Assembly (NCBI GenBank): GCA_934047225.1
Contig: OW203989.1
Location: 15,537,977 to 15,601,976, forward strand
Length of the DNA stretch: 64,000 bases
Reading direction: 5' to 3'
Source: Ypsolopha sequella
Taxonomy: Eukaryota; Arthropoda; Insecta; Lepidoptera; Ypsolophidae
The translations under genes and the position numbers were made by a program. The notes under the pieces are model-generated. The model ran no database searches and was not told the DNA's origin. It worked only from the letters and a program-made list of their open reading frames with translations. Of this stretch, positions 12,151 through 24,266 are shown one piece after another; the first letter of the stretch is position 1, and every line of letters begins with the position of its first letter.

Positions 12151-15100
12151 AGGTATTTTGGGCTTATTTTAAGTAATTTGGTGCTTTTAGAAATGGTTTG
12201 ATACAGTAATGTCACCCAGTTTTGGGTACAATTTGTTGCTCGTGTAAATAGGAGAAGTGATTTAGAGATTTACTACTTTTTTAGGTAAATATGTTTAGTT
12301 ATAGGTAGTACATAGTGTATTGTAAATTTAGTGCTATGGGTAAATACAAAATAAACTTTAAACATTCACTTCTTTGGTAGAATAAAGTTGACTCTCGAGG
12401 GTTGAATTGATTGCATCATTTGTCTTGAACTTAGGGGGAAGTGCTGCCATGCAGTTTCCTTCTTGTTGGAGTTTACTTTAGAAAGAGCCTGGCACTCGTC
12501 TCTGTGAGCCGTTGTGTGGTGTTTATGGCATTTACAGTAGATGGTAACAGATCACTTTTACACGAGAGTGTGGGGAGATTTTGTCCAATATGTAGGTAGC
12601 GATCCAACTCTGTACACTCTTTTTGAAATTATGTAGTAGTTTTCCTTGAGGTTGATACCTGTAAATCAAAAGGTTTATGAAATTTTTGAGAATAAAGGTA
12701 CCTCAAGAAATCTTGTATTTGTAAGAACATAATTCAATAATATTAACGCTAGCTCTTGGAAACAGTGTCTATCGAAAAGCTTTGGTTTCGTGTATTGATT
12801 AAATATCACGGACGTGATGGAAATTTATTAATTTCTAAGTAGAATCTTACTCGAAGTGTTTACATTTGGAAAACATTATGTACATACCTTTCTTGTGGGA
12901 AATCTTGCGTACGAATTACAGTATTTAGATACGCCCATGAATCACCTTGGTTAATTTTGCTTTTTAGCCTATTAGTCTTGTTTCCTTGTAATTAATTGTA
13001 GTCGTCTTGTAAAAAGTAGTTTGAACTTTTAAAGGTAGAATTCGTTCGTTCGTCACACACCATCGAAATAATTATAAATATTTAAAAAGATTAAAGAGCT
13101 AAATGAATGACAAGTGATAACCAAGCAGGAATGTAAAAATTACAGAACGTAATTTATAATTCATAGACAAATATTTGAGAACGTAACCTGAAAGCTGTAT
13201 TCCGTTTTGTTGACAATGTTCATTGAATACCGGGTTTGCAGTTGCTCTGAGTTGGAATAATAAATAGTAGGTATATAAATAGTATATATTATATGTTTAG
13301 TATATATAGTATATGAATAGTTTATTGTGAGAATAACAAAAACGGATAAATTAATTAATTTGATTTGCATTATGTCAGTTTATTTAAATTATGAGAGGGT
13401 TAATGATCGTGTCGCCTAACTTTAAATTAATTTCAAATGTTTGATTGTTTAGACAGATAGCGTTTAAAGTAGTGGCTAGTAAGCGTACTAGAAGATCGTA
13501 ATGCTTAAAAGGAATGGGGGAAGTAAGAAAATTACGGGAGTAAAGTTTAATCAGTGTGTAGGAACACCCTTTGTAACATTGTACACTGTGTTGATGTGTC
13601 ACATAGGGTTTTGTAAATTTATTTGTCATTTTCTTAGTTTTTAGATAGAGAAACAAAATAAGAAGATACAGTACCTATCCGTTTCATGTGTGTGATGCTG
13701 CAAAACCTAGTACATACAATAAAACCGACCTGTTTTATGCGCTTGTCTCGTTTGCGCTACTGTTGAAACTCGCCGCTTTATCTCTGTCTTTCGGTGGTGT
13801 TTGATCAAGCAACAAGTTCGATTTTCAGTTGACGATTTATGAATGTGTAGCATCTTTCCTCTTTATGTCGATAGTTGTAGTATGGAGCTGAGTTTTTTAT
13901 TAATAATTAGTAAGGTATCTACAGTTGTTTATTCACGTTTATTTTCCATTAAATACTAGCAGTACCATCTGGTGCATAAACTATCGGGTCGTCAGAAATT
14001 AGGTTACCTTCTTATTGACGAACAAGCGTAACGAGGAGTTACTGAATTAGATTGATAGATGGCGATAGTTCAGTCTGGTAATAATGCGGTCGTACAATAA
14101 GTTTCATGACGAGGTTAAAATGTTTCAAATTCTTTTTTAGCAAATTTTTGTATTAATTTGTTCTTATTACTACAGATTTATGTTAGCTTTGCAAGTAAAG
14201 TCATTTCGAGATTTGCTACTTGCCAAACAGTTAAGTTTAAACAAACTATTGACTTTATTTATGGTTTCATTTATGTTGAAATAAATTACATAATATTCAA
14301 GTATATTTACTTTACTTTAATATTTAGAAAAAATTTATGACGGGAGATAATAGGGGGGGGGGGGGGGAGGGTGACTGTCAAATGTCGGATTTCAATATAA
14401 CAAGAGAATTTTATTTATGATGGAAGTTATTTATTTACACTACATATCTTATCTTATCTGTTGATTTAGAATTCTGGATAAACCATGGTGAGAACCACAT
14501 GGAATTTAGTTCAGTAGGTATCTAGTGCAAATGTTGATGTGTGAGTTACAAATAGACAACGTGTAAAATATAGACGACGCTATCTATAATTGATTGGAAA
14601 TTAATTGTACGTAATATACATATTAGTGTGTGATATGTCTATATAATGTATTTATATGTTTTATGATTAATTATCGATTCGCATTTGGCAGGGTTCCGTG
14701 CGCGAGGTTTAGATGTATTGTCTTGCTTTGTAAGCATAGACCGCCTCCTTCTTTAGGCAGTTTTGGTGATCCTTAGTGAAAACATAAGTAGATGCATGGG
14801 TTTCTGACCATTGGTTCTCAAACTTAAGGTTGACAGTTACGTGGGTAAATAAACTGAAGCTTTTTTATTTTAATAATTGTTTTCTTTTTGGTTATCCTGA
14901 AGGTAAATATGGATGTGTTGTCTGACATATGTACTGTATGAGTGTATTGTGTGTTTAAGAATGGGTAGCCAGTTGTGTAGTTTTTCATAACATGTTTTGA
15001 AAAGGAGTTACAATTAATATTATGTCAGTACCAAACAAACAATTATGGAAAATAGTATTTATTTTAGTTAGTTAAGAATGGGGGAAGGTTAAATATAGCA

Positions 15101-15684
15101 GGTTTAGTAGTAAAAAAAATATTTAAATTTAATTAATGTACTATTGATGTGATCATACACACAGTAAATACCTAGCTATAATGTTTGGACTTTGGATTTT
15201 ACAAATAATAGATACGGGATGAAGAATGAATTGGTAATGGGTACTTAATAGAATCAGGGTTCTGTATGTAAAGTCTCATTTTCAATTAGAGGGTCCAGTA
15301 TGAAAAGTAATAAGTGATTATAAATCAAATAAGAATCTAAAGTGTAAATTTAGAATGGGAATAAGCTATTAGTAGAAAATTGGGCGTCAACCGATTAAGA
15401 GGTTTTGCTGATTTATTGATGGTCCAAAATAATGATTTCTGATAAAAATTGAAAAAAATATAATGTTAGGTGAGATATGTAAGTACGTTGTTTCAAATAG
15501 AAAATAAATAATACTGTCAAAACTTTATTTTATTAAGGGGAAGTAATCTTTCATACGAAAAAGAGAGAGGAGTAAGTTATTAGTATGACAAGGGATGTGT
15601 TAGTAGTAGTATAGAAAAGGTTATTGATCGCGTGTTAGTGTATTTATAGTTTTGGACTAGAACTTCAGGGTGGTGTATTCAAAT

Positions 15685-15752
15685 GCATTGTGGCAGAGTG
15701 GTTGAATGTTCACATAGGAAGTCGGAAGCCGGGAGTTCGAGAATCTGATGAC
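15685..15752 (+). other. tRNA-like segment inside the LARD
   Basis: The sequence tggcagagtggttgaatg resembles a tRNA D-arm/A box, and gggagttcgagaatct a T-arm/B box, spaced roughly as in a tRNA. Acceptor-stem pairing is poor and I see no good anticodon loop. It is therefore a tRNA relic, a SINE head or a tRNA-like structure of the element rather than a functional tRNA gene. Confidence 0.4.
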
Positions 15753-16879
15753 GTTTACGTATTCCGAATTAATCTTTTGTGTTTTATACTGTCTTCTTAT
15801 TCGTAAAGGTTGTTTTATTTATGTAGATGTTATGTTAGTAATAAGTTATTCCTTATTTATGTTTGGTACCTATAATAGCTTTTATTTTACGTTTAATTTC
15901 ACAAGTGGATGAATGCATGACGTCAATATTTATTTACTAAGTTTGAGCTGTACATGCAACCAGTGTCTATGTACTATTAAACTTTTATAAGGCTGAGGGT
16001 CCAATTAAATTATATCTATCTTGTAAACGAAATATAACTGAACAACCTACATTTTAGATTAAGTACATAGCTAGAACTAAGCGGTTGCACAATTTAAAGG
16101 TTTAGTCAATGAAAGTAGGGTTTCCTGATGATATCTACTGAAATCAATAGATTGCTATTTTAAAACAATTATTACTGCTGTTAGTAAAGACTAGAATAAC
16201 TTAAAAATATTCTAAATTATTTAGCAATTGTCTGGTTATAATTAGTAGGGGTGTCAATATTAATTCTAGTATTATACTATTTTTGTTTACTTACAGGGAA
16301 AGAATACCTTCGGTTTTTGATATTAGACAGGATTTAATAATTAAATGAAAAAAAAACTGTTAATGACTTTCATTGGTAGTTAGATTTTTACTTTAAGGAA
16401 TTAAATAAAATCTATTAAATTACAAAAAAGGTCTTGTATTATTTAATGAAATATTTAAGAACAAATGGAGAAGGAAGTAGACAGTACGCCACTGATGAAG
16501 TTTTATATTTTACAGGTAGATGAGGAAGAACTTACTTATTAAGTACAAAGGAAAGTAAGATTGGGGAGAAGTAGAGAAGAAAATTAAAAATTGACGAAAT
16601 TTAATATGTTGACTGTGTAAATACTTTGTCAATTGATAGTAAATTAAATAAAAATAAAAAAAAATAAAGTACAAGATCGTATTTTACTAAATGAATTTAT
16701 TAAGAAGAAATTAAATGTAAAAATATTCGGAAGGTTATTAAAAGCAGTTTATTACAATTTCTCGTTGTCTTATTGAAATAAAAAAAAAAAAAAGAATTAA
16801 ATTATAAAAATTAATTTGGGTTTTATTTTAGTTAGTGGTAGTTAGTTATGTTATAAGTTAGTTTATAAGTTAGCTCAAA

Positions 16880-17655
16880 AGGTATTAGCTTAAGAGGTAT
16901 TAAAGGATGATAGTTTTAAATGAGAGGTACTTAAATCATTTAGATTTGTCCATATTTGTTGAGCTGGTGGTTCGTTAGAGAAAGTGTTAGAGAGAATGAG
17001 GAAGGAAGTATGTTGTCGGTGGAAGATATAAAAAGATACGACCATGACAATTAACTTTGTCTTTGGCAAAGAAAAGGGCTCTAGCGAGACAACAGTTTCG
17101 GGAATGTGGACTCATGTTTATTGTTGTGTTATCCTGGAGACATTACACTACACAACAAACTATTTAGTTGAAAAGGAGTTAGGTTAGAGTCACCTTGACT
17201 AATCAGCAGTATAAACTGCGATTCTAAATAGTTTCACTACACACGCAGCTAATGCATATTTCCTCGGCAACTATACATTCTCCGAATGGTTGATTAGAAT
17301 TTAACATTGGAAGAGATTCTGGACTGGAGAATTAGTTATTTGGGTGCTTATCTTGAGAGCTATTAAAGTGATCTCGATTCAAGAAAGAGACACAAAGGCG
17401 CATCTATTGTTCAAATTGAAAGAAATAGAATTTGGCTTGAAGGTCATTGTGTTACCACTAGGGTAGAGTTAATTCACAACTAACTTCTTTGAAGGATTGA
17501 GATCTCCTTGTTTGATGGATATTTATTTGTAATTAATAAACCTATAGATTAGAATTTCAACTGATTTAATTTTTGATTAACCGTTTGGTATAAAAATTAC
17601 ACCACACATATTCATTCTGGGAGGAACATGATAATAAATACCGAATTTATTTAGA
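16880..17655 (+). repeat. Internal direct repeat A (~775 bp)
   Basis: It is matched in order by 18120-18895, with about 1.24 kb between starts. Shared blocks include gagctggtgg/gggctggtgg, ggagttaggttagagtca, acacgcagctaatgc, tacattctccgaat and gataataaata near the end. The similarity is clear but imperfect, so this duplication is older than the LTRs' last common copy. Confidence 0.75.
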
Positions 17656-17660
17656 TATGG

Positions 17661-18074
17661 TTATTCTTTATGTAATTGTGAATGGGCATATTTGCCAATG
17701 TTGACAATTGGCGTATATGACAGTTTATGTGTCTAGCACTCTGCGTAATTAACTTTGTGTAGATATGCACTCAGGAATAAAAGCGTAGTTGAAAATCAGC
17801 GAATGCTTGCATTTTTGCGTTTAAAAGGGCTTTGCGTATATTTAAAATAAGTTATATTTTATTTTTGTTATTCTTTATGTAATTGTGAATAGGCATATTT
17901 GCCAATGTTGAAAATTGGCGTATATGACACTTTATGTGTCTAGCACTTTGCGTAATTAACTTTGTATAGATATGCATTCATGAATATAAGCATAGTTGAA
18001 AATCAGCGAATGCTTGCATTTTGGCGTTTAAAAGGGCTTTGTGTACATTTAAAATAAGTTATACTTTAAGTTAG
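17661..18074 (+). repeat. Two tandem ~207-bp repeats
   Basis: Unit 1 is 17661-17867 and unit 2 is 17868 to about 18074. They are nearly identical (ttattctttatgtaattgtg, tttgccaatgttga, aatcagcgaatgcttgcatt). They sit exactly between the larger direct repeats A and B, giving the order A-t-t-B just upstream of the polypurine tract. Confidence 0.85.
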
Positions 18075-18119
18075 TTTTAAAAGGTATATAAAGGTAATGT
18101 TAAAAAGGTAAAAAAGGTT

Positions 18120-18895
18120 AAGGAGGTATTAAAAGGTAATGGTGGTATTTAAAAGATAGTCATGTTAAATGGAGGTAATTAAAATTAAATAGGTTCATAT
18201 TTGTAGGGCTGGTGGCTTGTTAGGGAAATTGTAAGAGCGGACGAGGAAGTCAGAGTGTGTTGGTGGAAGGAATGGAATGAAACGACTCTGACATATGACT
18301 ATGACGTTGACAACAAAAAGGGCCCTAACAAGACAACAGTTCGAAGGTGTGGACTTAAATTTATTGTCATCATATCCTGGAGACTATATACTTCACATAA
18401 ACTTTTAAGTTGAATTGGTGTTAGGTTAGAGTCATAAAGACTAAAAGACAGTATATACTGTGATACTTAAAGGTTTAACTCTACACGCAGCTAATGCTAT
18501 CTTCGGCAACAATATACATTCTCCGAATAGTTGGTTAGAATTTAATGCTGGGAGAGATTCCGAGCTGAACTATTGCTCATTTGGGTATCTGGATGGATAG
18601 CTATTAAAGTGATCTTGGTTTATGAAAGAGGCGCAAAGGTGTGTCTACTTAAATTGAAAAAATAGAATTTGGCTAGAAAATCTTTGCGGTGTCACTAGGA
18701 CAAGGTCGTCTCACAAACGATCTCTCTGGGAATTTCAGATCTCCTTGTTTGAAGGACGGATTATTCGTGAACAATTAAGCCATGGATTGGAGTCTCGATC
18801 GGTTAAGTTTTGATTAACTACTTGGTATAAACACACACCACACGTGAACGGTCTGGGAGAAAGATGATAATAAATATTAAACTCATTTAAATTTC
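18120..18895 (+). repeat. Internal direct repeat B (~775 bp)
   Basis: Second copy of the segment at 16880-17655, ending about 80 bp before the polypurine tract. Open frames at 18735-19089 cross the LTR boundary and are not genes. Confidence 0.75.
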
Positions 18896-18976
18896 TGTAT
18901 TTTGTGTTTTGTGTGTTTGTGAATGATGGAAGAGAAAATTTCCTTCGGTTAAGGCATGCTAATCTGCGTAAATTTT

Positions 18977-18986
18977 GGGGGAAGAG
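18977..18986 (+). other. Polypurine tract
   Basis: GGGGGAAGAG, preceded by a T-run and one base before the 3' LTR. This is the expected primer for plus-strand DNA synthesis of an LTR retrotransposon. Confidence 0.85.
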
Positions 18987-18987
18987 C

Positions 18988-21900
18988 TGTGACAGATCGG
19001 ACCTCATCTGTTCACGTCTCAATTCACAAATAAATGTTCTTATAATGGACAGGAAGATTGTTGTATGTAATCAATTAAATCACGTTTAAATAAATAAAGC
19101 AAATTGAAATCGATCGCGTCAAATTACTGATTTAAATAATAAATACAGTAAACTAAACCTCCGGCCAAGCAATCGGACCAATATTAAATAGATTAAAAAC
19201 AAACTTTCAATTTCAAACATGATGGTTTCCATTCATGCGTGAACCCTAGCAAGCTGTAAGTTATTACAATGTAGACGAGACGGCGGCATTGGCAGTTGCT
19301 GTATACACATCTCACTCGCTCTTATATCTGTTATCATTTTGTCTCTTTTGGTCGATTTCTTGCTGGCGTCAGGAGGACTGCGAGGATTTCGTAACTAAAT
19401 GGATCTTGTGACTATATGCATTAGGTTGATTCCAATAAGGAGCGAACGCAGCGAACGAAGCGAACGCAGCGAACGAAGCGAACGCATCGAACGGAACGAA
19501 CGGAACGGAGTATATAAGGTCATGGAGAAGCGGATTGGGGATCAGATATTTTTATACCATCGTCGAAGTGCTGTCAAGAAGTCTCAAGGTGAAGTCCCAA
19601 GTTCAGAGTATTGTTACGGGGTGGGTTTTCTTTGCTTCAATAGTAATTTTGTTTTCGGAACTTGCGATTAAAATACGGAATGTGTCAATCTATCTGTTCG
19701 TTTGATCACGGGGTCATTTCGCGTTCGCGTTAGCTTTTAGGTGGCTGTATGCCCTTTTATCGTAAATAGATTCGGTTATGGTCAATAGTTTTTGACTTTT
19801 CCGACTCGGAGATTGACACAGACGCGTTTGAATTCGTATAGGGTGAACGAGGAACGAGCTAGATTCCGCGATGTGTAAAGGGTTCGATAATCGTCTTTTC
19901 AAGTTCCGAAATTAAAGTACGTACTTAAATAATGTAGTAGTGCATAGGTCGATTCAGGGGTTGATGGGGAGGGCAGGGAGTATGGTCTCTTCTTAGTATT
20001 GCCGGACGTGGAAACGGGAAGATGTACCAGGGTGACAATGTGGCATAGGGCTAGTCGCTGGGATATCTTGAAGAGTCAGGCAGGGAGCTTACAGAGCGGA
20101 TGTCGCACTGGGCTAAAGCTCGGGTCACCTACTGGTGTGAACGACAGAGCCTAGTTTTAACCTCCTCTGGAGGGAAGCAAGCGTCTGGGATGGCCTTGCG
20201 CCAGTTTTACATACTGGAAACACATCCCCCATGAAAGGCGATGTTTATGGCAAAGTGTCCGTGCCGTGAAGAGGTTGCGATTTGTTCTAACCTTTGTCAT
20301 CTGACTGAGCTGGTCATGGTCTCATATCTATATATTTATATATACACATGATCATATAGGATATCCCAGCCAGCGGGGTGAAGTCCTTTTTACTGTATCA
20401 CCTCCTGTCTGAGTAGGGCAAAGTTTTAGGGTGTTAGGCACACACAGGGGTTCCAACTTGCCCCGCGTCTTTCTGTCGATTAGTTGAGGGGTTGTATGGT
20501 GTTTGCTAGCACAATATACAACCACACACACGTTTAATTGTAAATGTGAGGTGACGGACCTCTAGCCTTGAAATCCACACATTTGAAAGCCTAGGAATAC
20601 TTGATTTTAGGGCCAAATGTTAGGCAGGTAAATTCTAAAATAAAGTCTACTGTTAGGGTATTAATAACTTATTTTTGAGAAATTATACATAGTGGGAGGT
20701 ATCAGGTAACCTTCATCATTGTTTAGGAAAAATAGGTCAGTAAATTTAGGTTGGTTTAGGTTATAAGGTTCCAAGTACATAGGGATCTCTGAAACTTACA
20801 TTTTAGTGGTTCAGGAATAAGTGTCGTTTGTTGACTAGTTTCATTATTTATTTAAGATGGTTTTATAAACCCACAGAACCCTAATTTTTAATACTAAAGC
20901 ATAAGGCTTTGATATTGGCAGTAAATATGAAATGATATCAGTATTAGAAAACATTTGAGTTTCACCACCTAAGGATCTCTAAATATGATGTACTTACTTA
21001 GGTATTTCTTTAAGAAATAAGGAGGCTTGAGGTTGGCACAAGAATATGCCTAAATAATAGAGGGAGGATAAATAAGTCTTGATTTTGAATTTAGGTTGAT
21101 TCTGGACTATAAAAGGTCATAACTGTAGTACCTACCAAACCCTTCTTAAGGTCAGTTCTTAGTGAAACTAAGTTGAAATAATTTTAATTTATATTTATCA
21201 AGAAATATGAGCCTTTTAAGAATCAAATCAAATAATCTGATTGTAAGAGTCCAAAAATAGAGTGCAGTGACATGACAGCATTGTTTTGCTAGTACTTACT
21301 ACCCAGAAGAAAGTTCTTAGGTGAAATAAGCAATGGCTTTGATTTTAATACCCATTTGACTGTTAAATTATTTACTTACTGTGGAAATAGCTCTGGGAGA
21401 TTTTATTCAAGAAATAAGAATAATTTCAATCTTTATCAATATTCAATAAACTTAAAATACAAATGATGTATTTGTTTGCATAAAAGTTTTCCATTGTCTG
21501 GCAAACAAGGCCTTAACTATTACTATACACCAAATATGGGGTAGTAAAAGTTGTATCTTCGTCATTGGAAATAAATAAATACATCTATGGAACAAAAACT
21601 AAGTTCTATTAGTATTATTATTACCACTTTACCTAGAGCAGGTTTCTCAATCAAAAGTACTTACTTATATTGAAATTATTCTATTCAGTAGTTATAAAAT
21701 GGACTACATAAATGGCTGTGATTTGTGAAGGATTGAAAGGAATTCTTACCCATCATTTACAATTATATAAAGATAAAACTACTAGTATAAAGTAGCTAGT
21801 TGCCTTTTAAATTCATTTATATAAAGTAGTTTATATTGGCTAATTTTCATGTAAGGGGTTCATTAAATGAAACCTATGTACACATGAATGAAGGTACGGT

Positions 21901-22901
21901 AATTAGGTAACTGGTATTGATTCTGGTAATGGTATAAAAAGATGTCCAAATGATGAATTGTGTCTTTGGTATGATTAAGACACGTGCTGATGGATTCAAC
22001 ATCTTTTCTAATTTATTTTTAGTAAATTATCTTTATAATATTTTATAAAACATGTACCTTAATTCAAAGAACAAAGTTTCATTTAAAACAAACAACCGTC
22101 TAACTTTGATACTATGGTTTTGTTCGTACTATATTAGGAACTTTACATCTCTAGTTTGGAAAGCCAATATTAATTACTGTACATTATATTTGCTGAGAAA
22201 TGCCTAAATGAGATTAAATAAAACACCAGTTATTCTAAAATATATTCAACCAAATATTTTTCATAAATTACAGCTGTTATGTCACCTCAAAGTTCTTTTA
22301 ACTTTAATTCCTCAGCTAAAGATCACTCTTTAGCTATCTAACTTTCTCAAGACACTAAAAGTTAATAGTGCTAGGGACTAAAATTGTTTCTGAGAGCAAT
22401 CATATATTGTACTTAAAAGACAGACAGATAAACACTCTTTATTTGGATTCATGCTCATAAGTTCTGAAGTTTGAACTCTTAAATTAGTCTTTCAGTATAA
22501 TGTGGACTACGGATGAGAGCACAGCTCTTAAATATTATTTCAAGTTAATGTTTATTCATTCAATAAAGTGAAGTCTCCTGGCTAGAGCACAGCTCTTAAA
22601 TTGCTTCAAGTTAACGTTTGTTTATGATTGATAATAGGTAGTTATTATTAAACAGAATAGGCCTTTTAATAAGTTTTTTTTCTAACTTCATCTCTGAATC
22701 ACTCTTAAAGAATCTAGGTTACTACTTAAGGCACGACGTAAGGTTCTACTCTGACGATCACACTTTGGCCATATATCTGTTAAAATCATTTCTATTAAGC
22801 ATCAAACGTTAAGCTATGTAGGTTGTAAGTGGTTTGTTATTGGGAGGATTCGACGGAGTTCAGTGTGAGCAGTAGTGGTTTTTACAGGAGGTGTTAGTAC
22901 A
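18988..22901 (+). repeat. 3' LTR, 3914 bp
   Basis: It matches the 5' LTR apart from about four substitutions and 27 extra bases at 22280-22306. The extra segment starts and ends in TTA-type sequence, so the difference could be a microhomology-mediated deletion in the 5' copy or a short duplication here. Its promoter array (19442-19508) and TATATAA (19511-19517) are intact, so it could transcribe outward into the flank at 22.9 kb. Confidence 0.93.
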
Positions 22902-23094
22902 ACCTGTGTCATCCATCATCGTCTGGGCCTTCCTTTTTTATTAGTTTTATTTCTGTATGTAATATTTACGAGATTATAGTATGCTAATGCACACAATACT
23001 AAAGCCACTGCACTGTCAAAGTCGTCCATTCCGGATAACGATCGAGAACGCAAGTGAAAAGTCGCATTGAGTGTGAATACCTTCTCGGTTCTCG

Positions 23095-23275
23095 AGCAAT
23101 GTCTCGGCGAGACTTCTCGCGTGAGTCTGTAGGCCGTATAAAAGACTTAAGGCCGCTCCAGAATCTCGGCGAGACTCTCGCCATAAAGGGGACAAAGCTA
23201 CGTGAATAAAGGGCACTATTGCGTTTCGGCTTATTCGTATAGCGTTGTCACATTCTCGGTGAGACTCTCGCCTGA
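23095..23275. repeat. Three CTCGGYGAGA hairpin motifs
   Basis: gtctcggcgagacttctcgc (23101), aatctcggcgagactctcgc (23163) and attctcggtgagactctcgc (23252) are three close versions of one word. Each contains a GTCTC/GAGAC-like inverted pair. Related words are found at 7950-8100 on the other side of the LARD, so the retroelement may have landed inside an older repeat. Confidence 0.5.
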
Positions 23276-23483
23276 AGGGCCTTTAGTCGATAAGACTGTC
23301 AATAGTAGAGTGTGGATTCGAACTCTTGCGGTCAAGCATGCACCAGTTACTGAACAGGAAAAGGAAAGACCCCCTATGACATGGAAAGTAAAAAATCACG
23401 TTAAAACGTGGGTGTACTAAATTTTATTATAAATCGAACAGTCAACACTCTTATACGTCTTCAAAAAAAGAATATAAAAAAAC

Positions 23484-23760
23484 CAGTCAAGTACGAGTCG
23501 GACTCGCGCACGAAGGGTTCCTTACCATTATCTATAAAAACGGCAAAAAAACATGTCTGTTGTATGGGAGCCCCCTTAAATATTTATTTTATTCTGTTTT
23601 TTTATTATTTGTTGTTATAGCGGCAACAGAAATACATCATCTGTGAAAATTTCAACTGTCTAACTATCACGGTTCATGAGATACAGCCTGGTGACAGACG
23701 GACAGTGGAGTCTTAGTAATAGGGTCCCGTTGGTTACCCTTTGGGTACGGAACGCTAAAA
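23484..23760 (+). mobile_element. Lepidopteran dispersed repeat (gagtcggactcgcgcac family)
   Basis: It begins accagtcaagtacgagtcgg and ends ttaccctttgggtacggaac. An inverted relative lies at 25845-26105; related fragments are at 30021-30066, 44665-44715, 47947-48716 and 48716-49185. I know this sequence as very common in moth and butterfly genomes but cannot assign a superfamily. The similarity to recurrent cagacggacag and ggttccg words supports one family. Confidence 0.6.
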
Positions 23761-23764
23761 ACAG

Positions 23765-24185
23765 AATAGGCTACGTCCACGCAATTTGCCACTAGCCGGA
23801 ACATACGAGTCGCTTGATGACATGATTTCATTATGAGGGTGGTGACATGCCATAGCCGAAGCCATAAAGGATTTTTTTCCTCTATGGCCGAACCCTACCA
23901 CCAATTAAAGTGAAAGGATTTGTCTGATAGTTGGGCTTAGGACTAACAGTCTATGGCGCGCTCGGCGTTGTTGGAGTAATCTTTGCTGTACCTTAGTTAA
24001 CGTCATCCGGGGAGGCTCCGTTTATGCAAACCACCCATTTTTTTAATGCATACGATACAAGACTTCTCTCTGTACCTATACGACCTGTGTAACTGCACAA
24101 AACCATGACTTAATCATAATCACCGAAGCCGAAAAATCTCATTGCATTTTTATATTGTCTAACATACATATCCTATTTGAAGAAA
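23765..24185. other. Unassigned sequence
   Basis: No gene or clear repeat was recognised. Confidence 0.35.
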
Positions 24186-24249
24186 GTTGTTCTATACCAT
24201 TGACTAAATAAGCTCTTCAAATATGGTTACACCTTTCTGTTACACGTTG
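24186..24249. repeat. Fragment of the MITE at 61.8-62.1 kb
   Basis: gttgttctataccattgact and atatggttacacctttctgt match the right arm of the inverted-repeat element at 61834-62080. Only that arm is present here. Confidence 0.65.
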
Positions 24250-24266
24250 TATAACTATTTCTAGTA

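Larger units (their letters stand above)
12151..18976 (+). other. Non-coding interior of the LARD
   Basis: AT-rich, C-poor and free of retroviral-type genes; the longest open frames are under 100 codons and carry no motif. In 16501-16620 I count 27 G against 6 C on the plus strand. The 3' third is built from repeats (16880-18895). There is a 15-G run at 14353-14367 and several A-runs. Since the element is young and both LTRs are intact, the interior was probably already non-coding when it last copied itself. Confidence 0.8.
8243..22901 (+). mobile_element. Giant non-coding LTR retrotransposon (LARD-like), 14.66 kb
   Basis: Two direct repeats of about 3.9 kb (8243-12129 and 18988-22901) start TGTGACAG and end TTAGTACA, the canonical TG...CA of LTRs. 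The 4-bp sequence acct precedes the left LTR (8239-8242) and follows the right one (22902-22905), a target-site duplication. A tRNA-complementary primer-binding site follows the 5' LTR and a purine tract precedes the 3' LTR. The ~6.86-kb interior has no open frame over ~95 codons and no gag, protease, RT, RNase H or integrase motif. It is therefore non-autonomous, of the kind called LARD. The LTRs differ by about four substitutions and one 27-bp indel by eye, so insertion was recent. Superfamily (BEL/Pao, Gypsy or Copia) cannot be told without coding sequence. Confidence 0.93.

Noticed and set aside
15685..15752. Functional tRNA gene
   Set aside because: The acceptor stem does not pair well and no proper anticodon stem-loop can be drawn; only a tRNA-like relic is supported.
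8243..22901. Simple segmental duplication instead of a retrotransposon
   Set aside because: TG..CA ends, PBS, PPT and a matching 4-bp flank all fall exactly at the repeat borders, which a chance duplication would not give.
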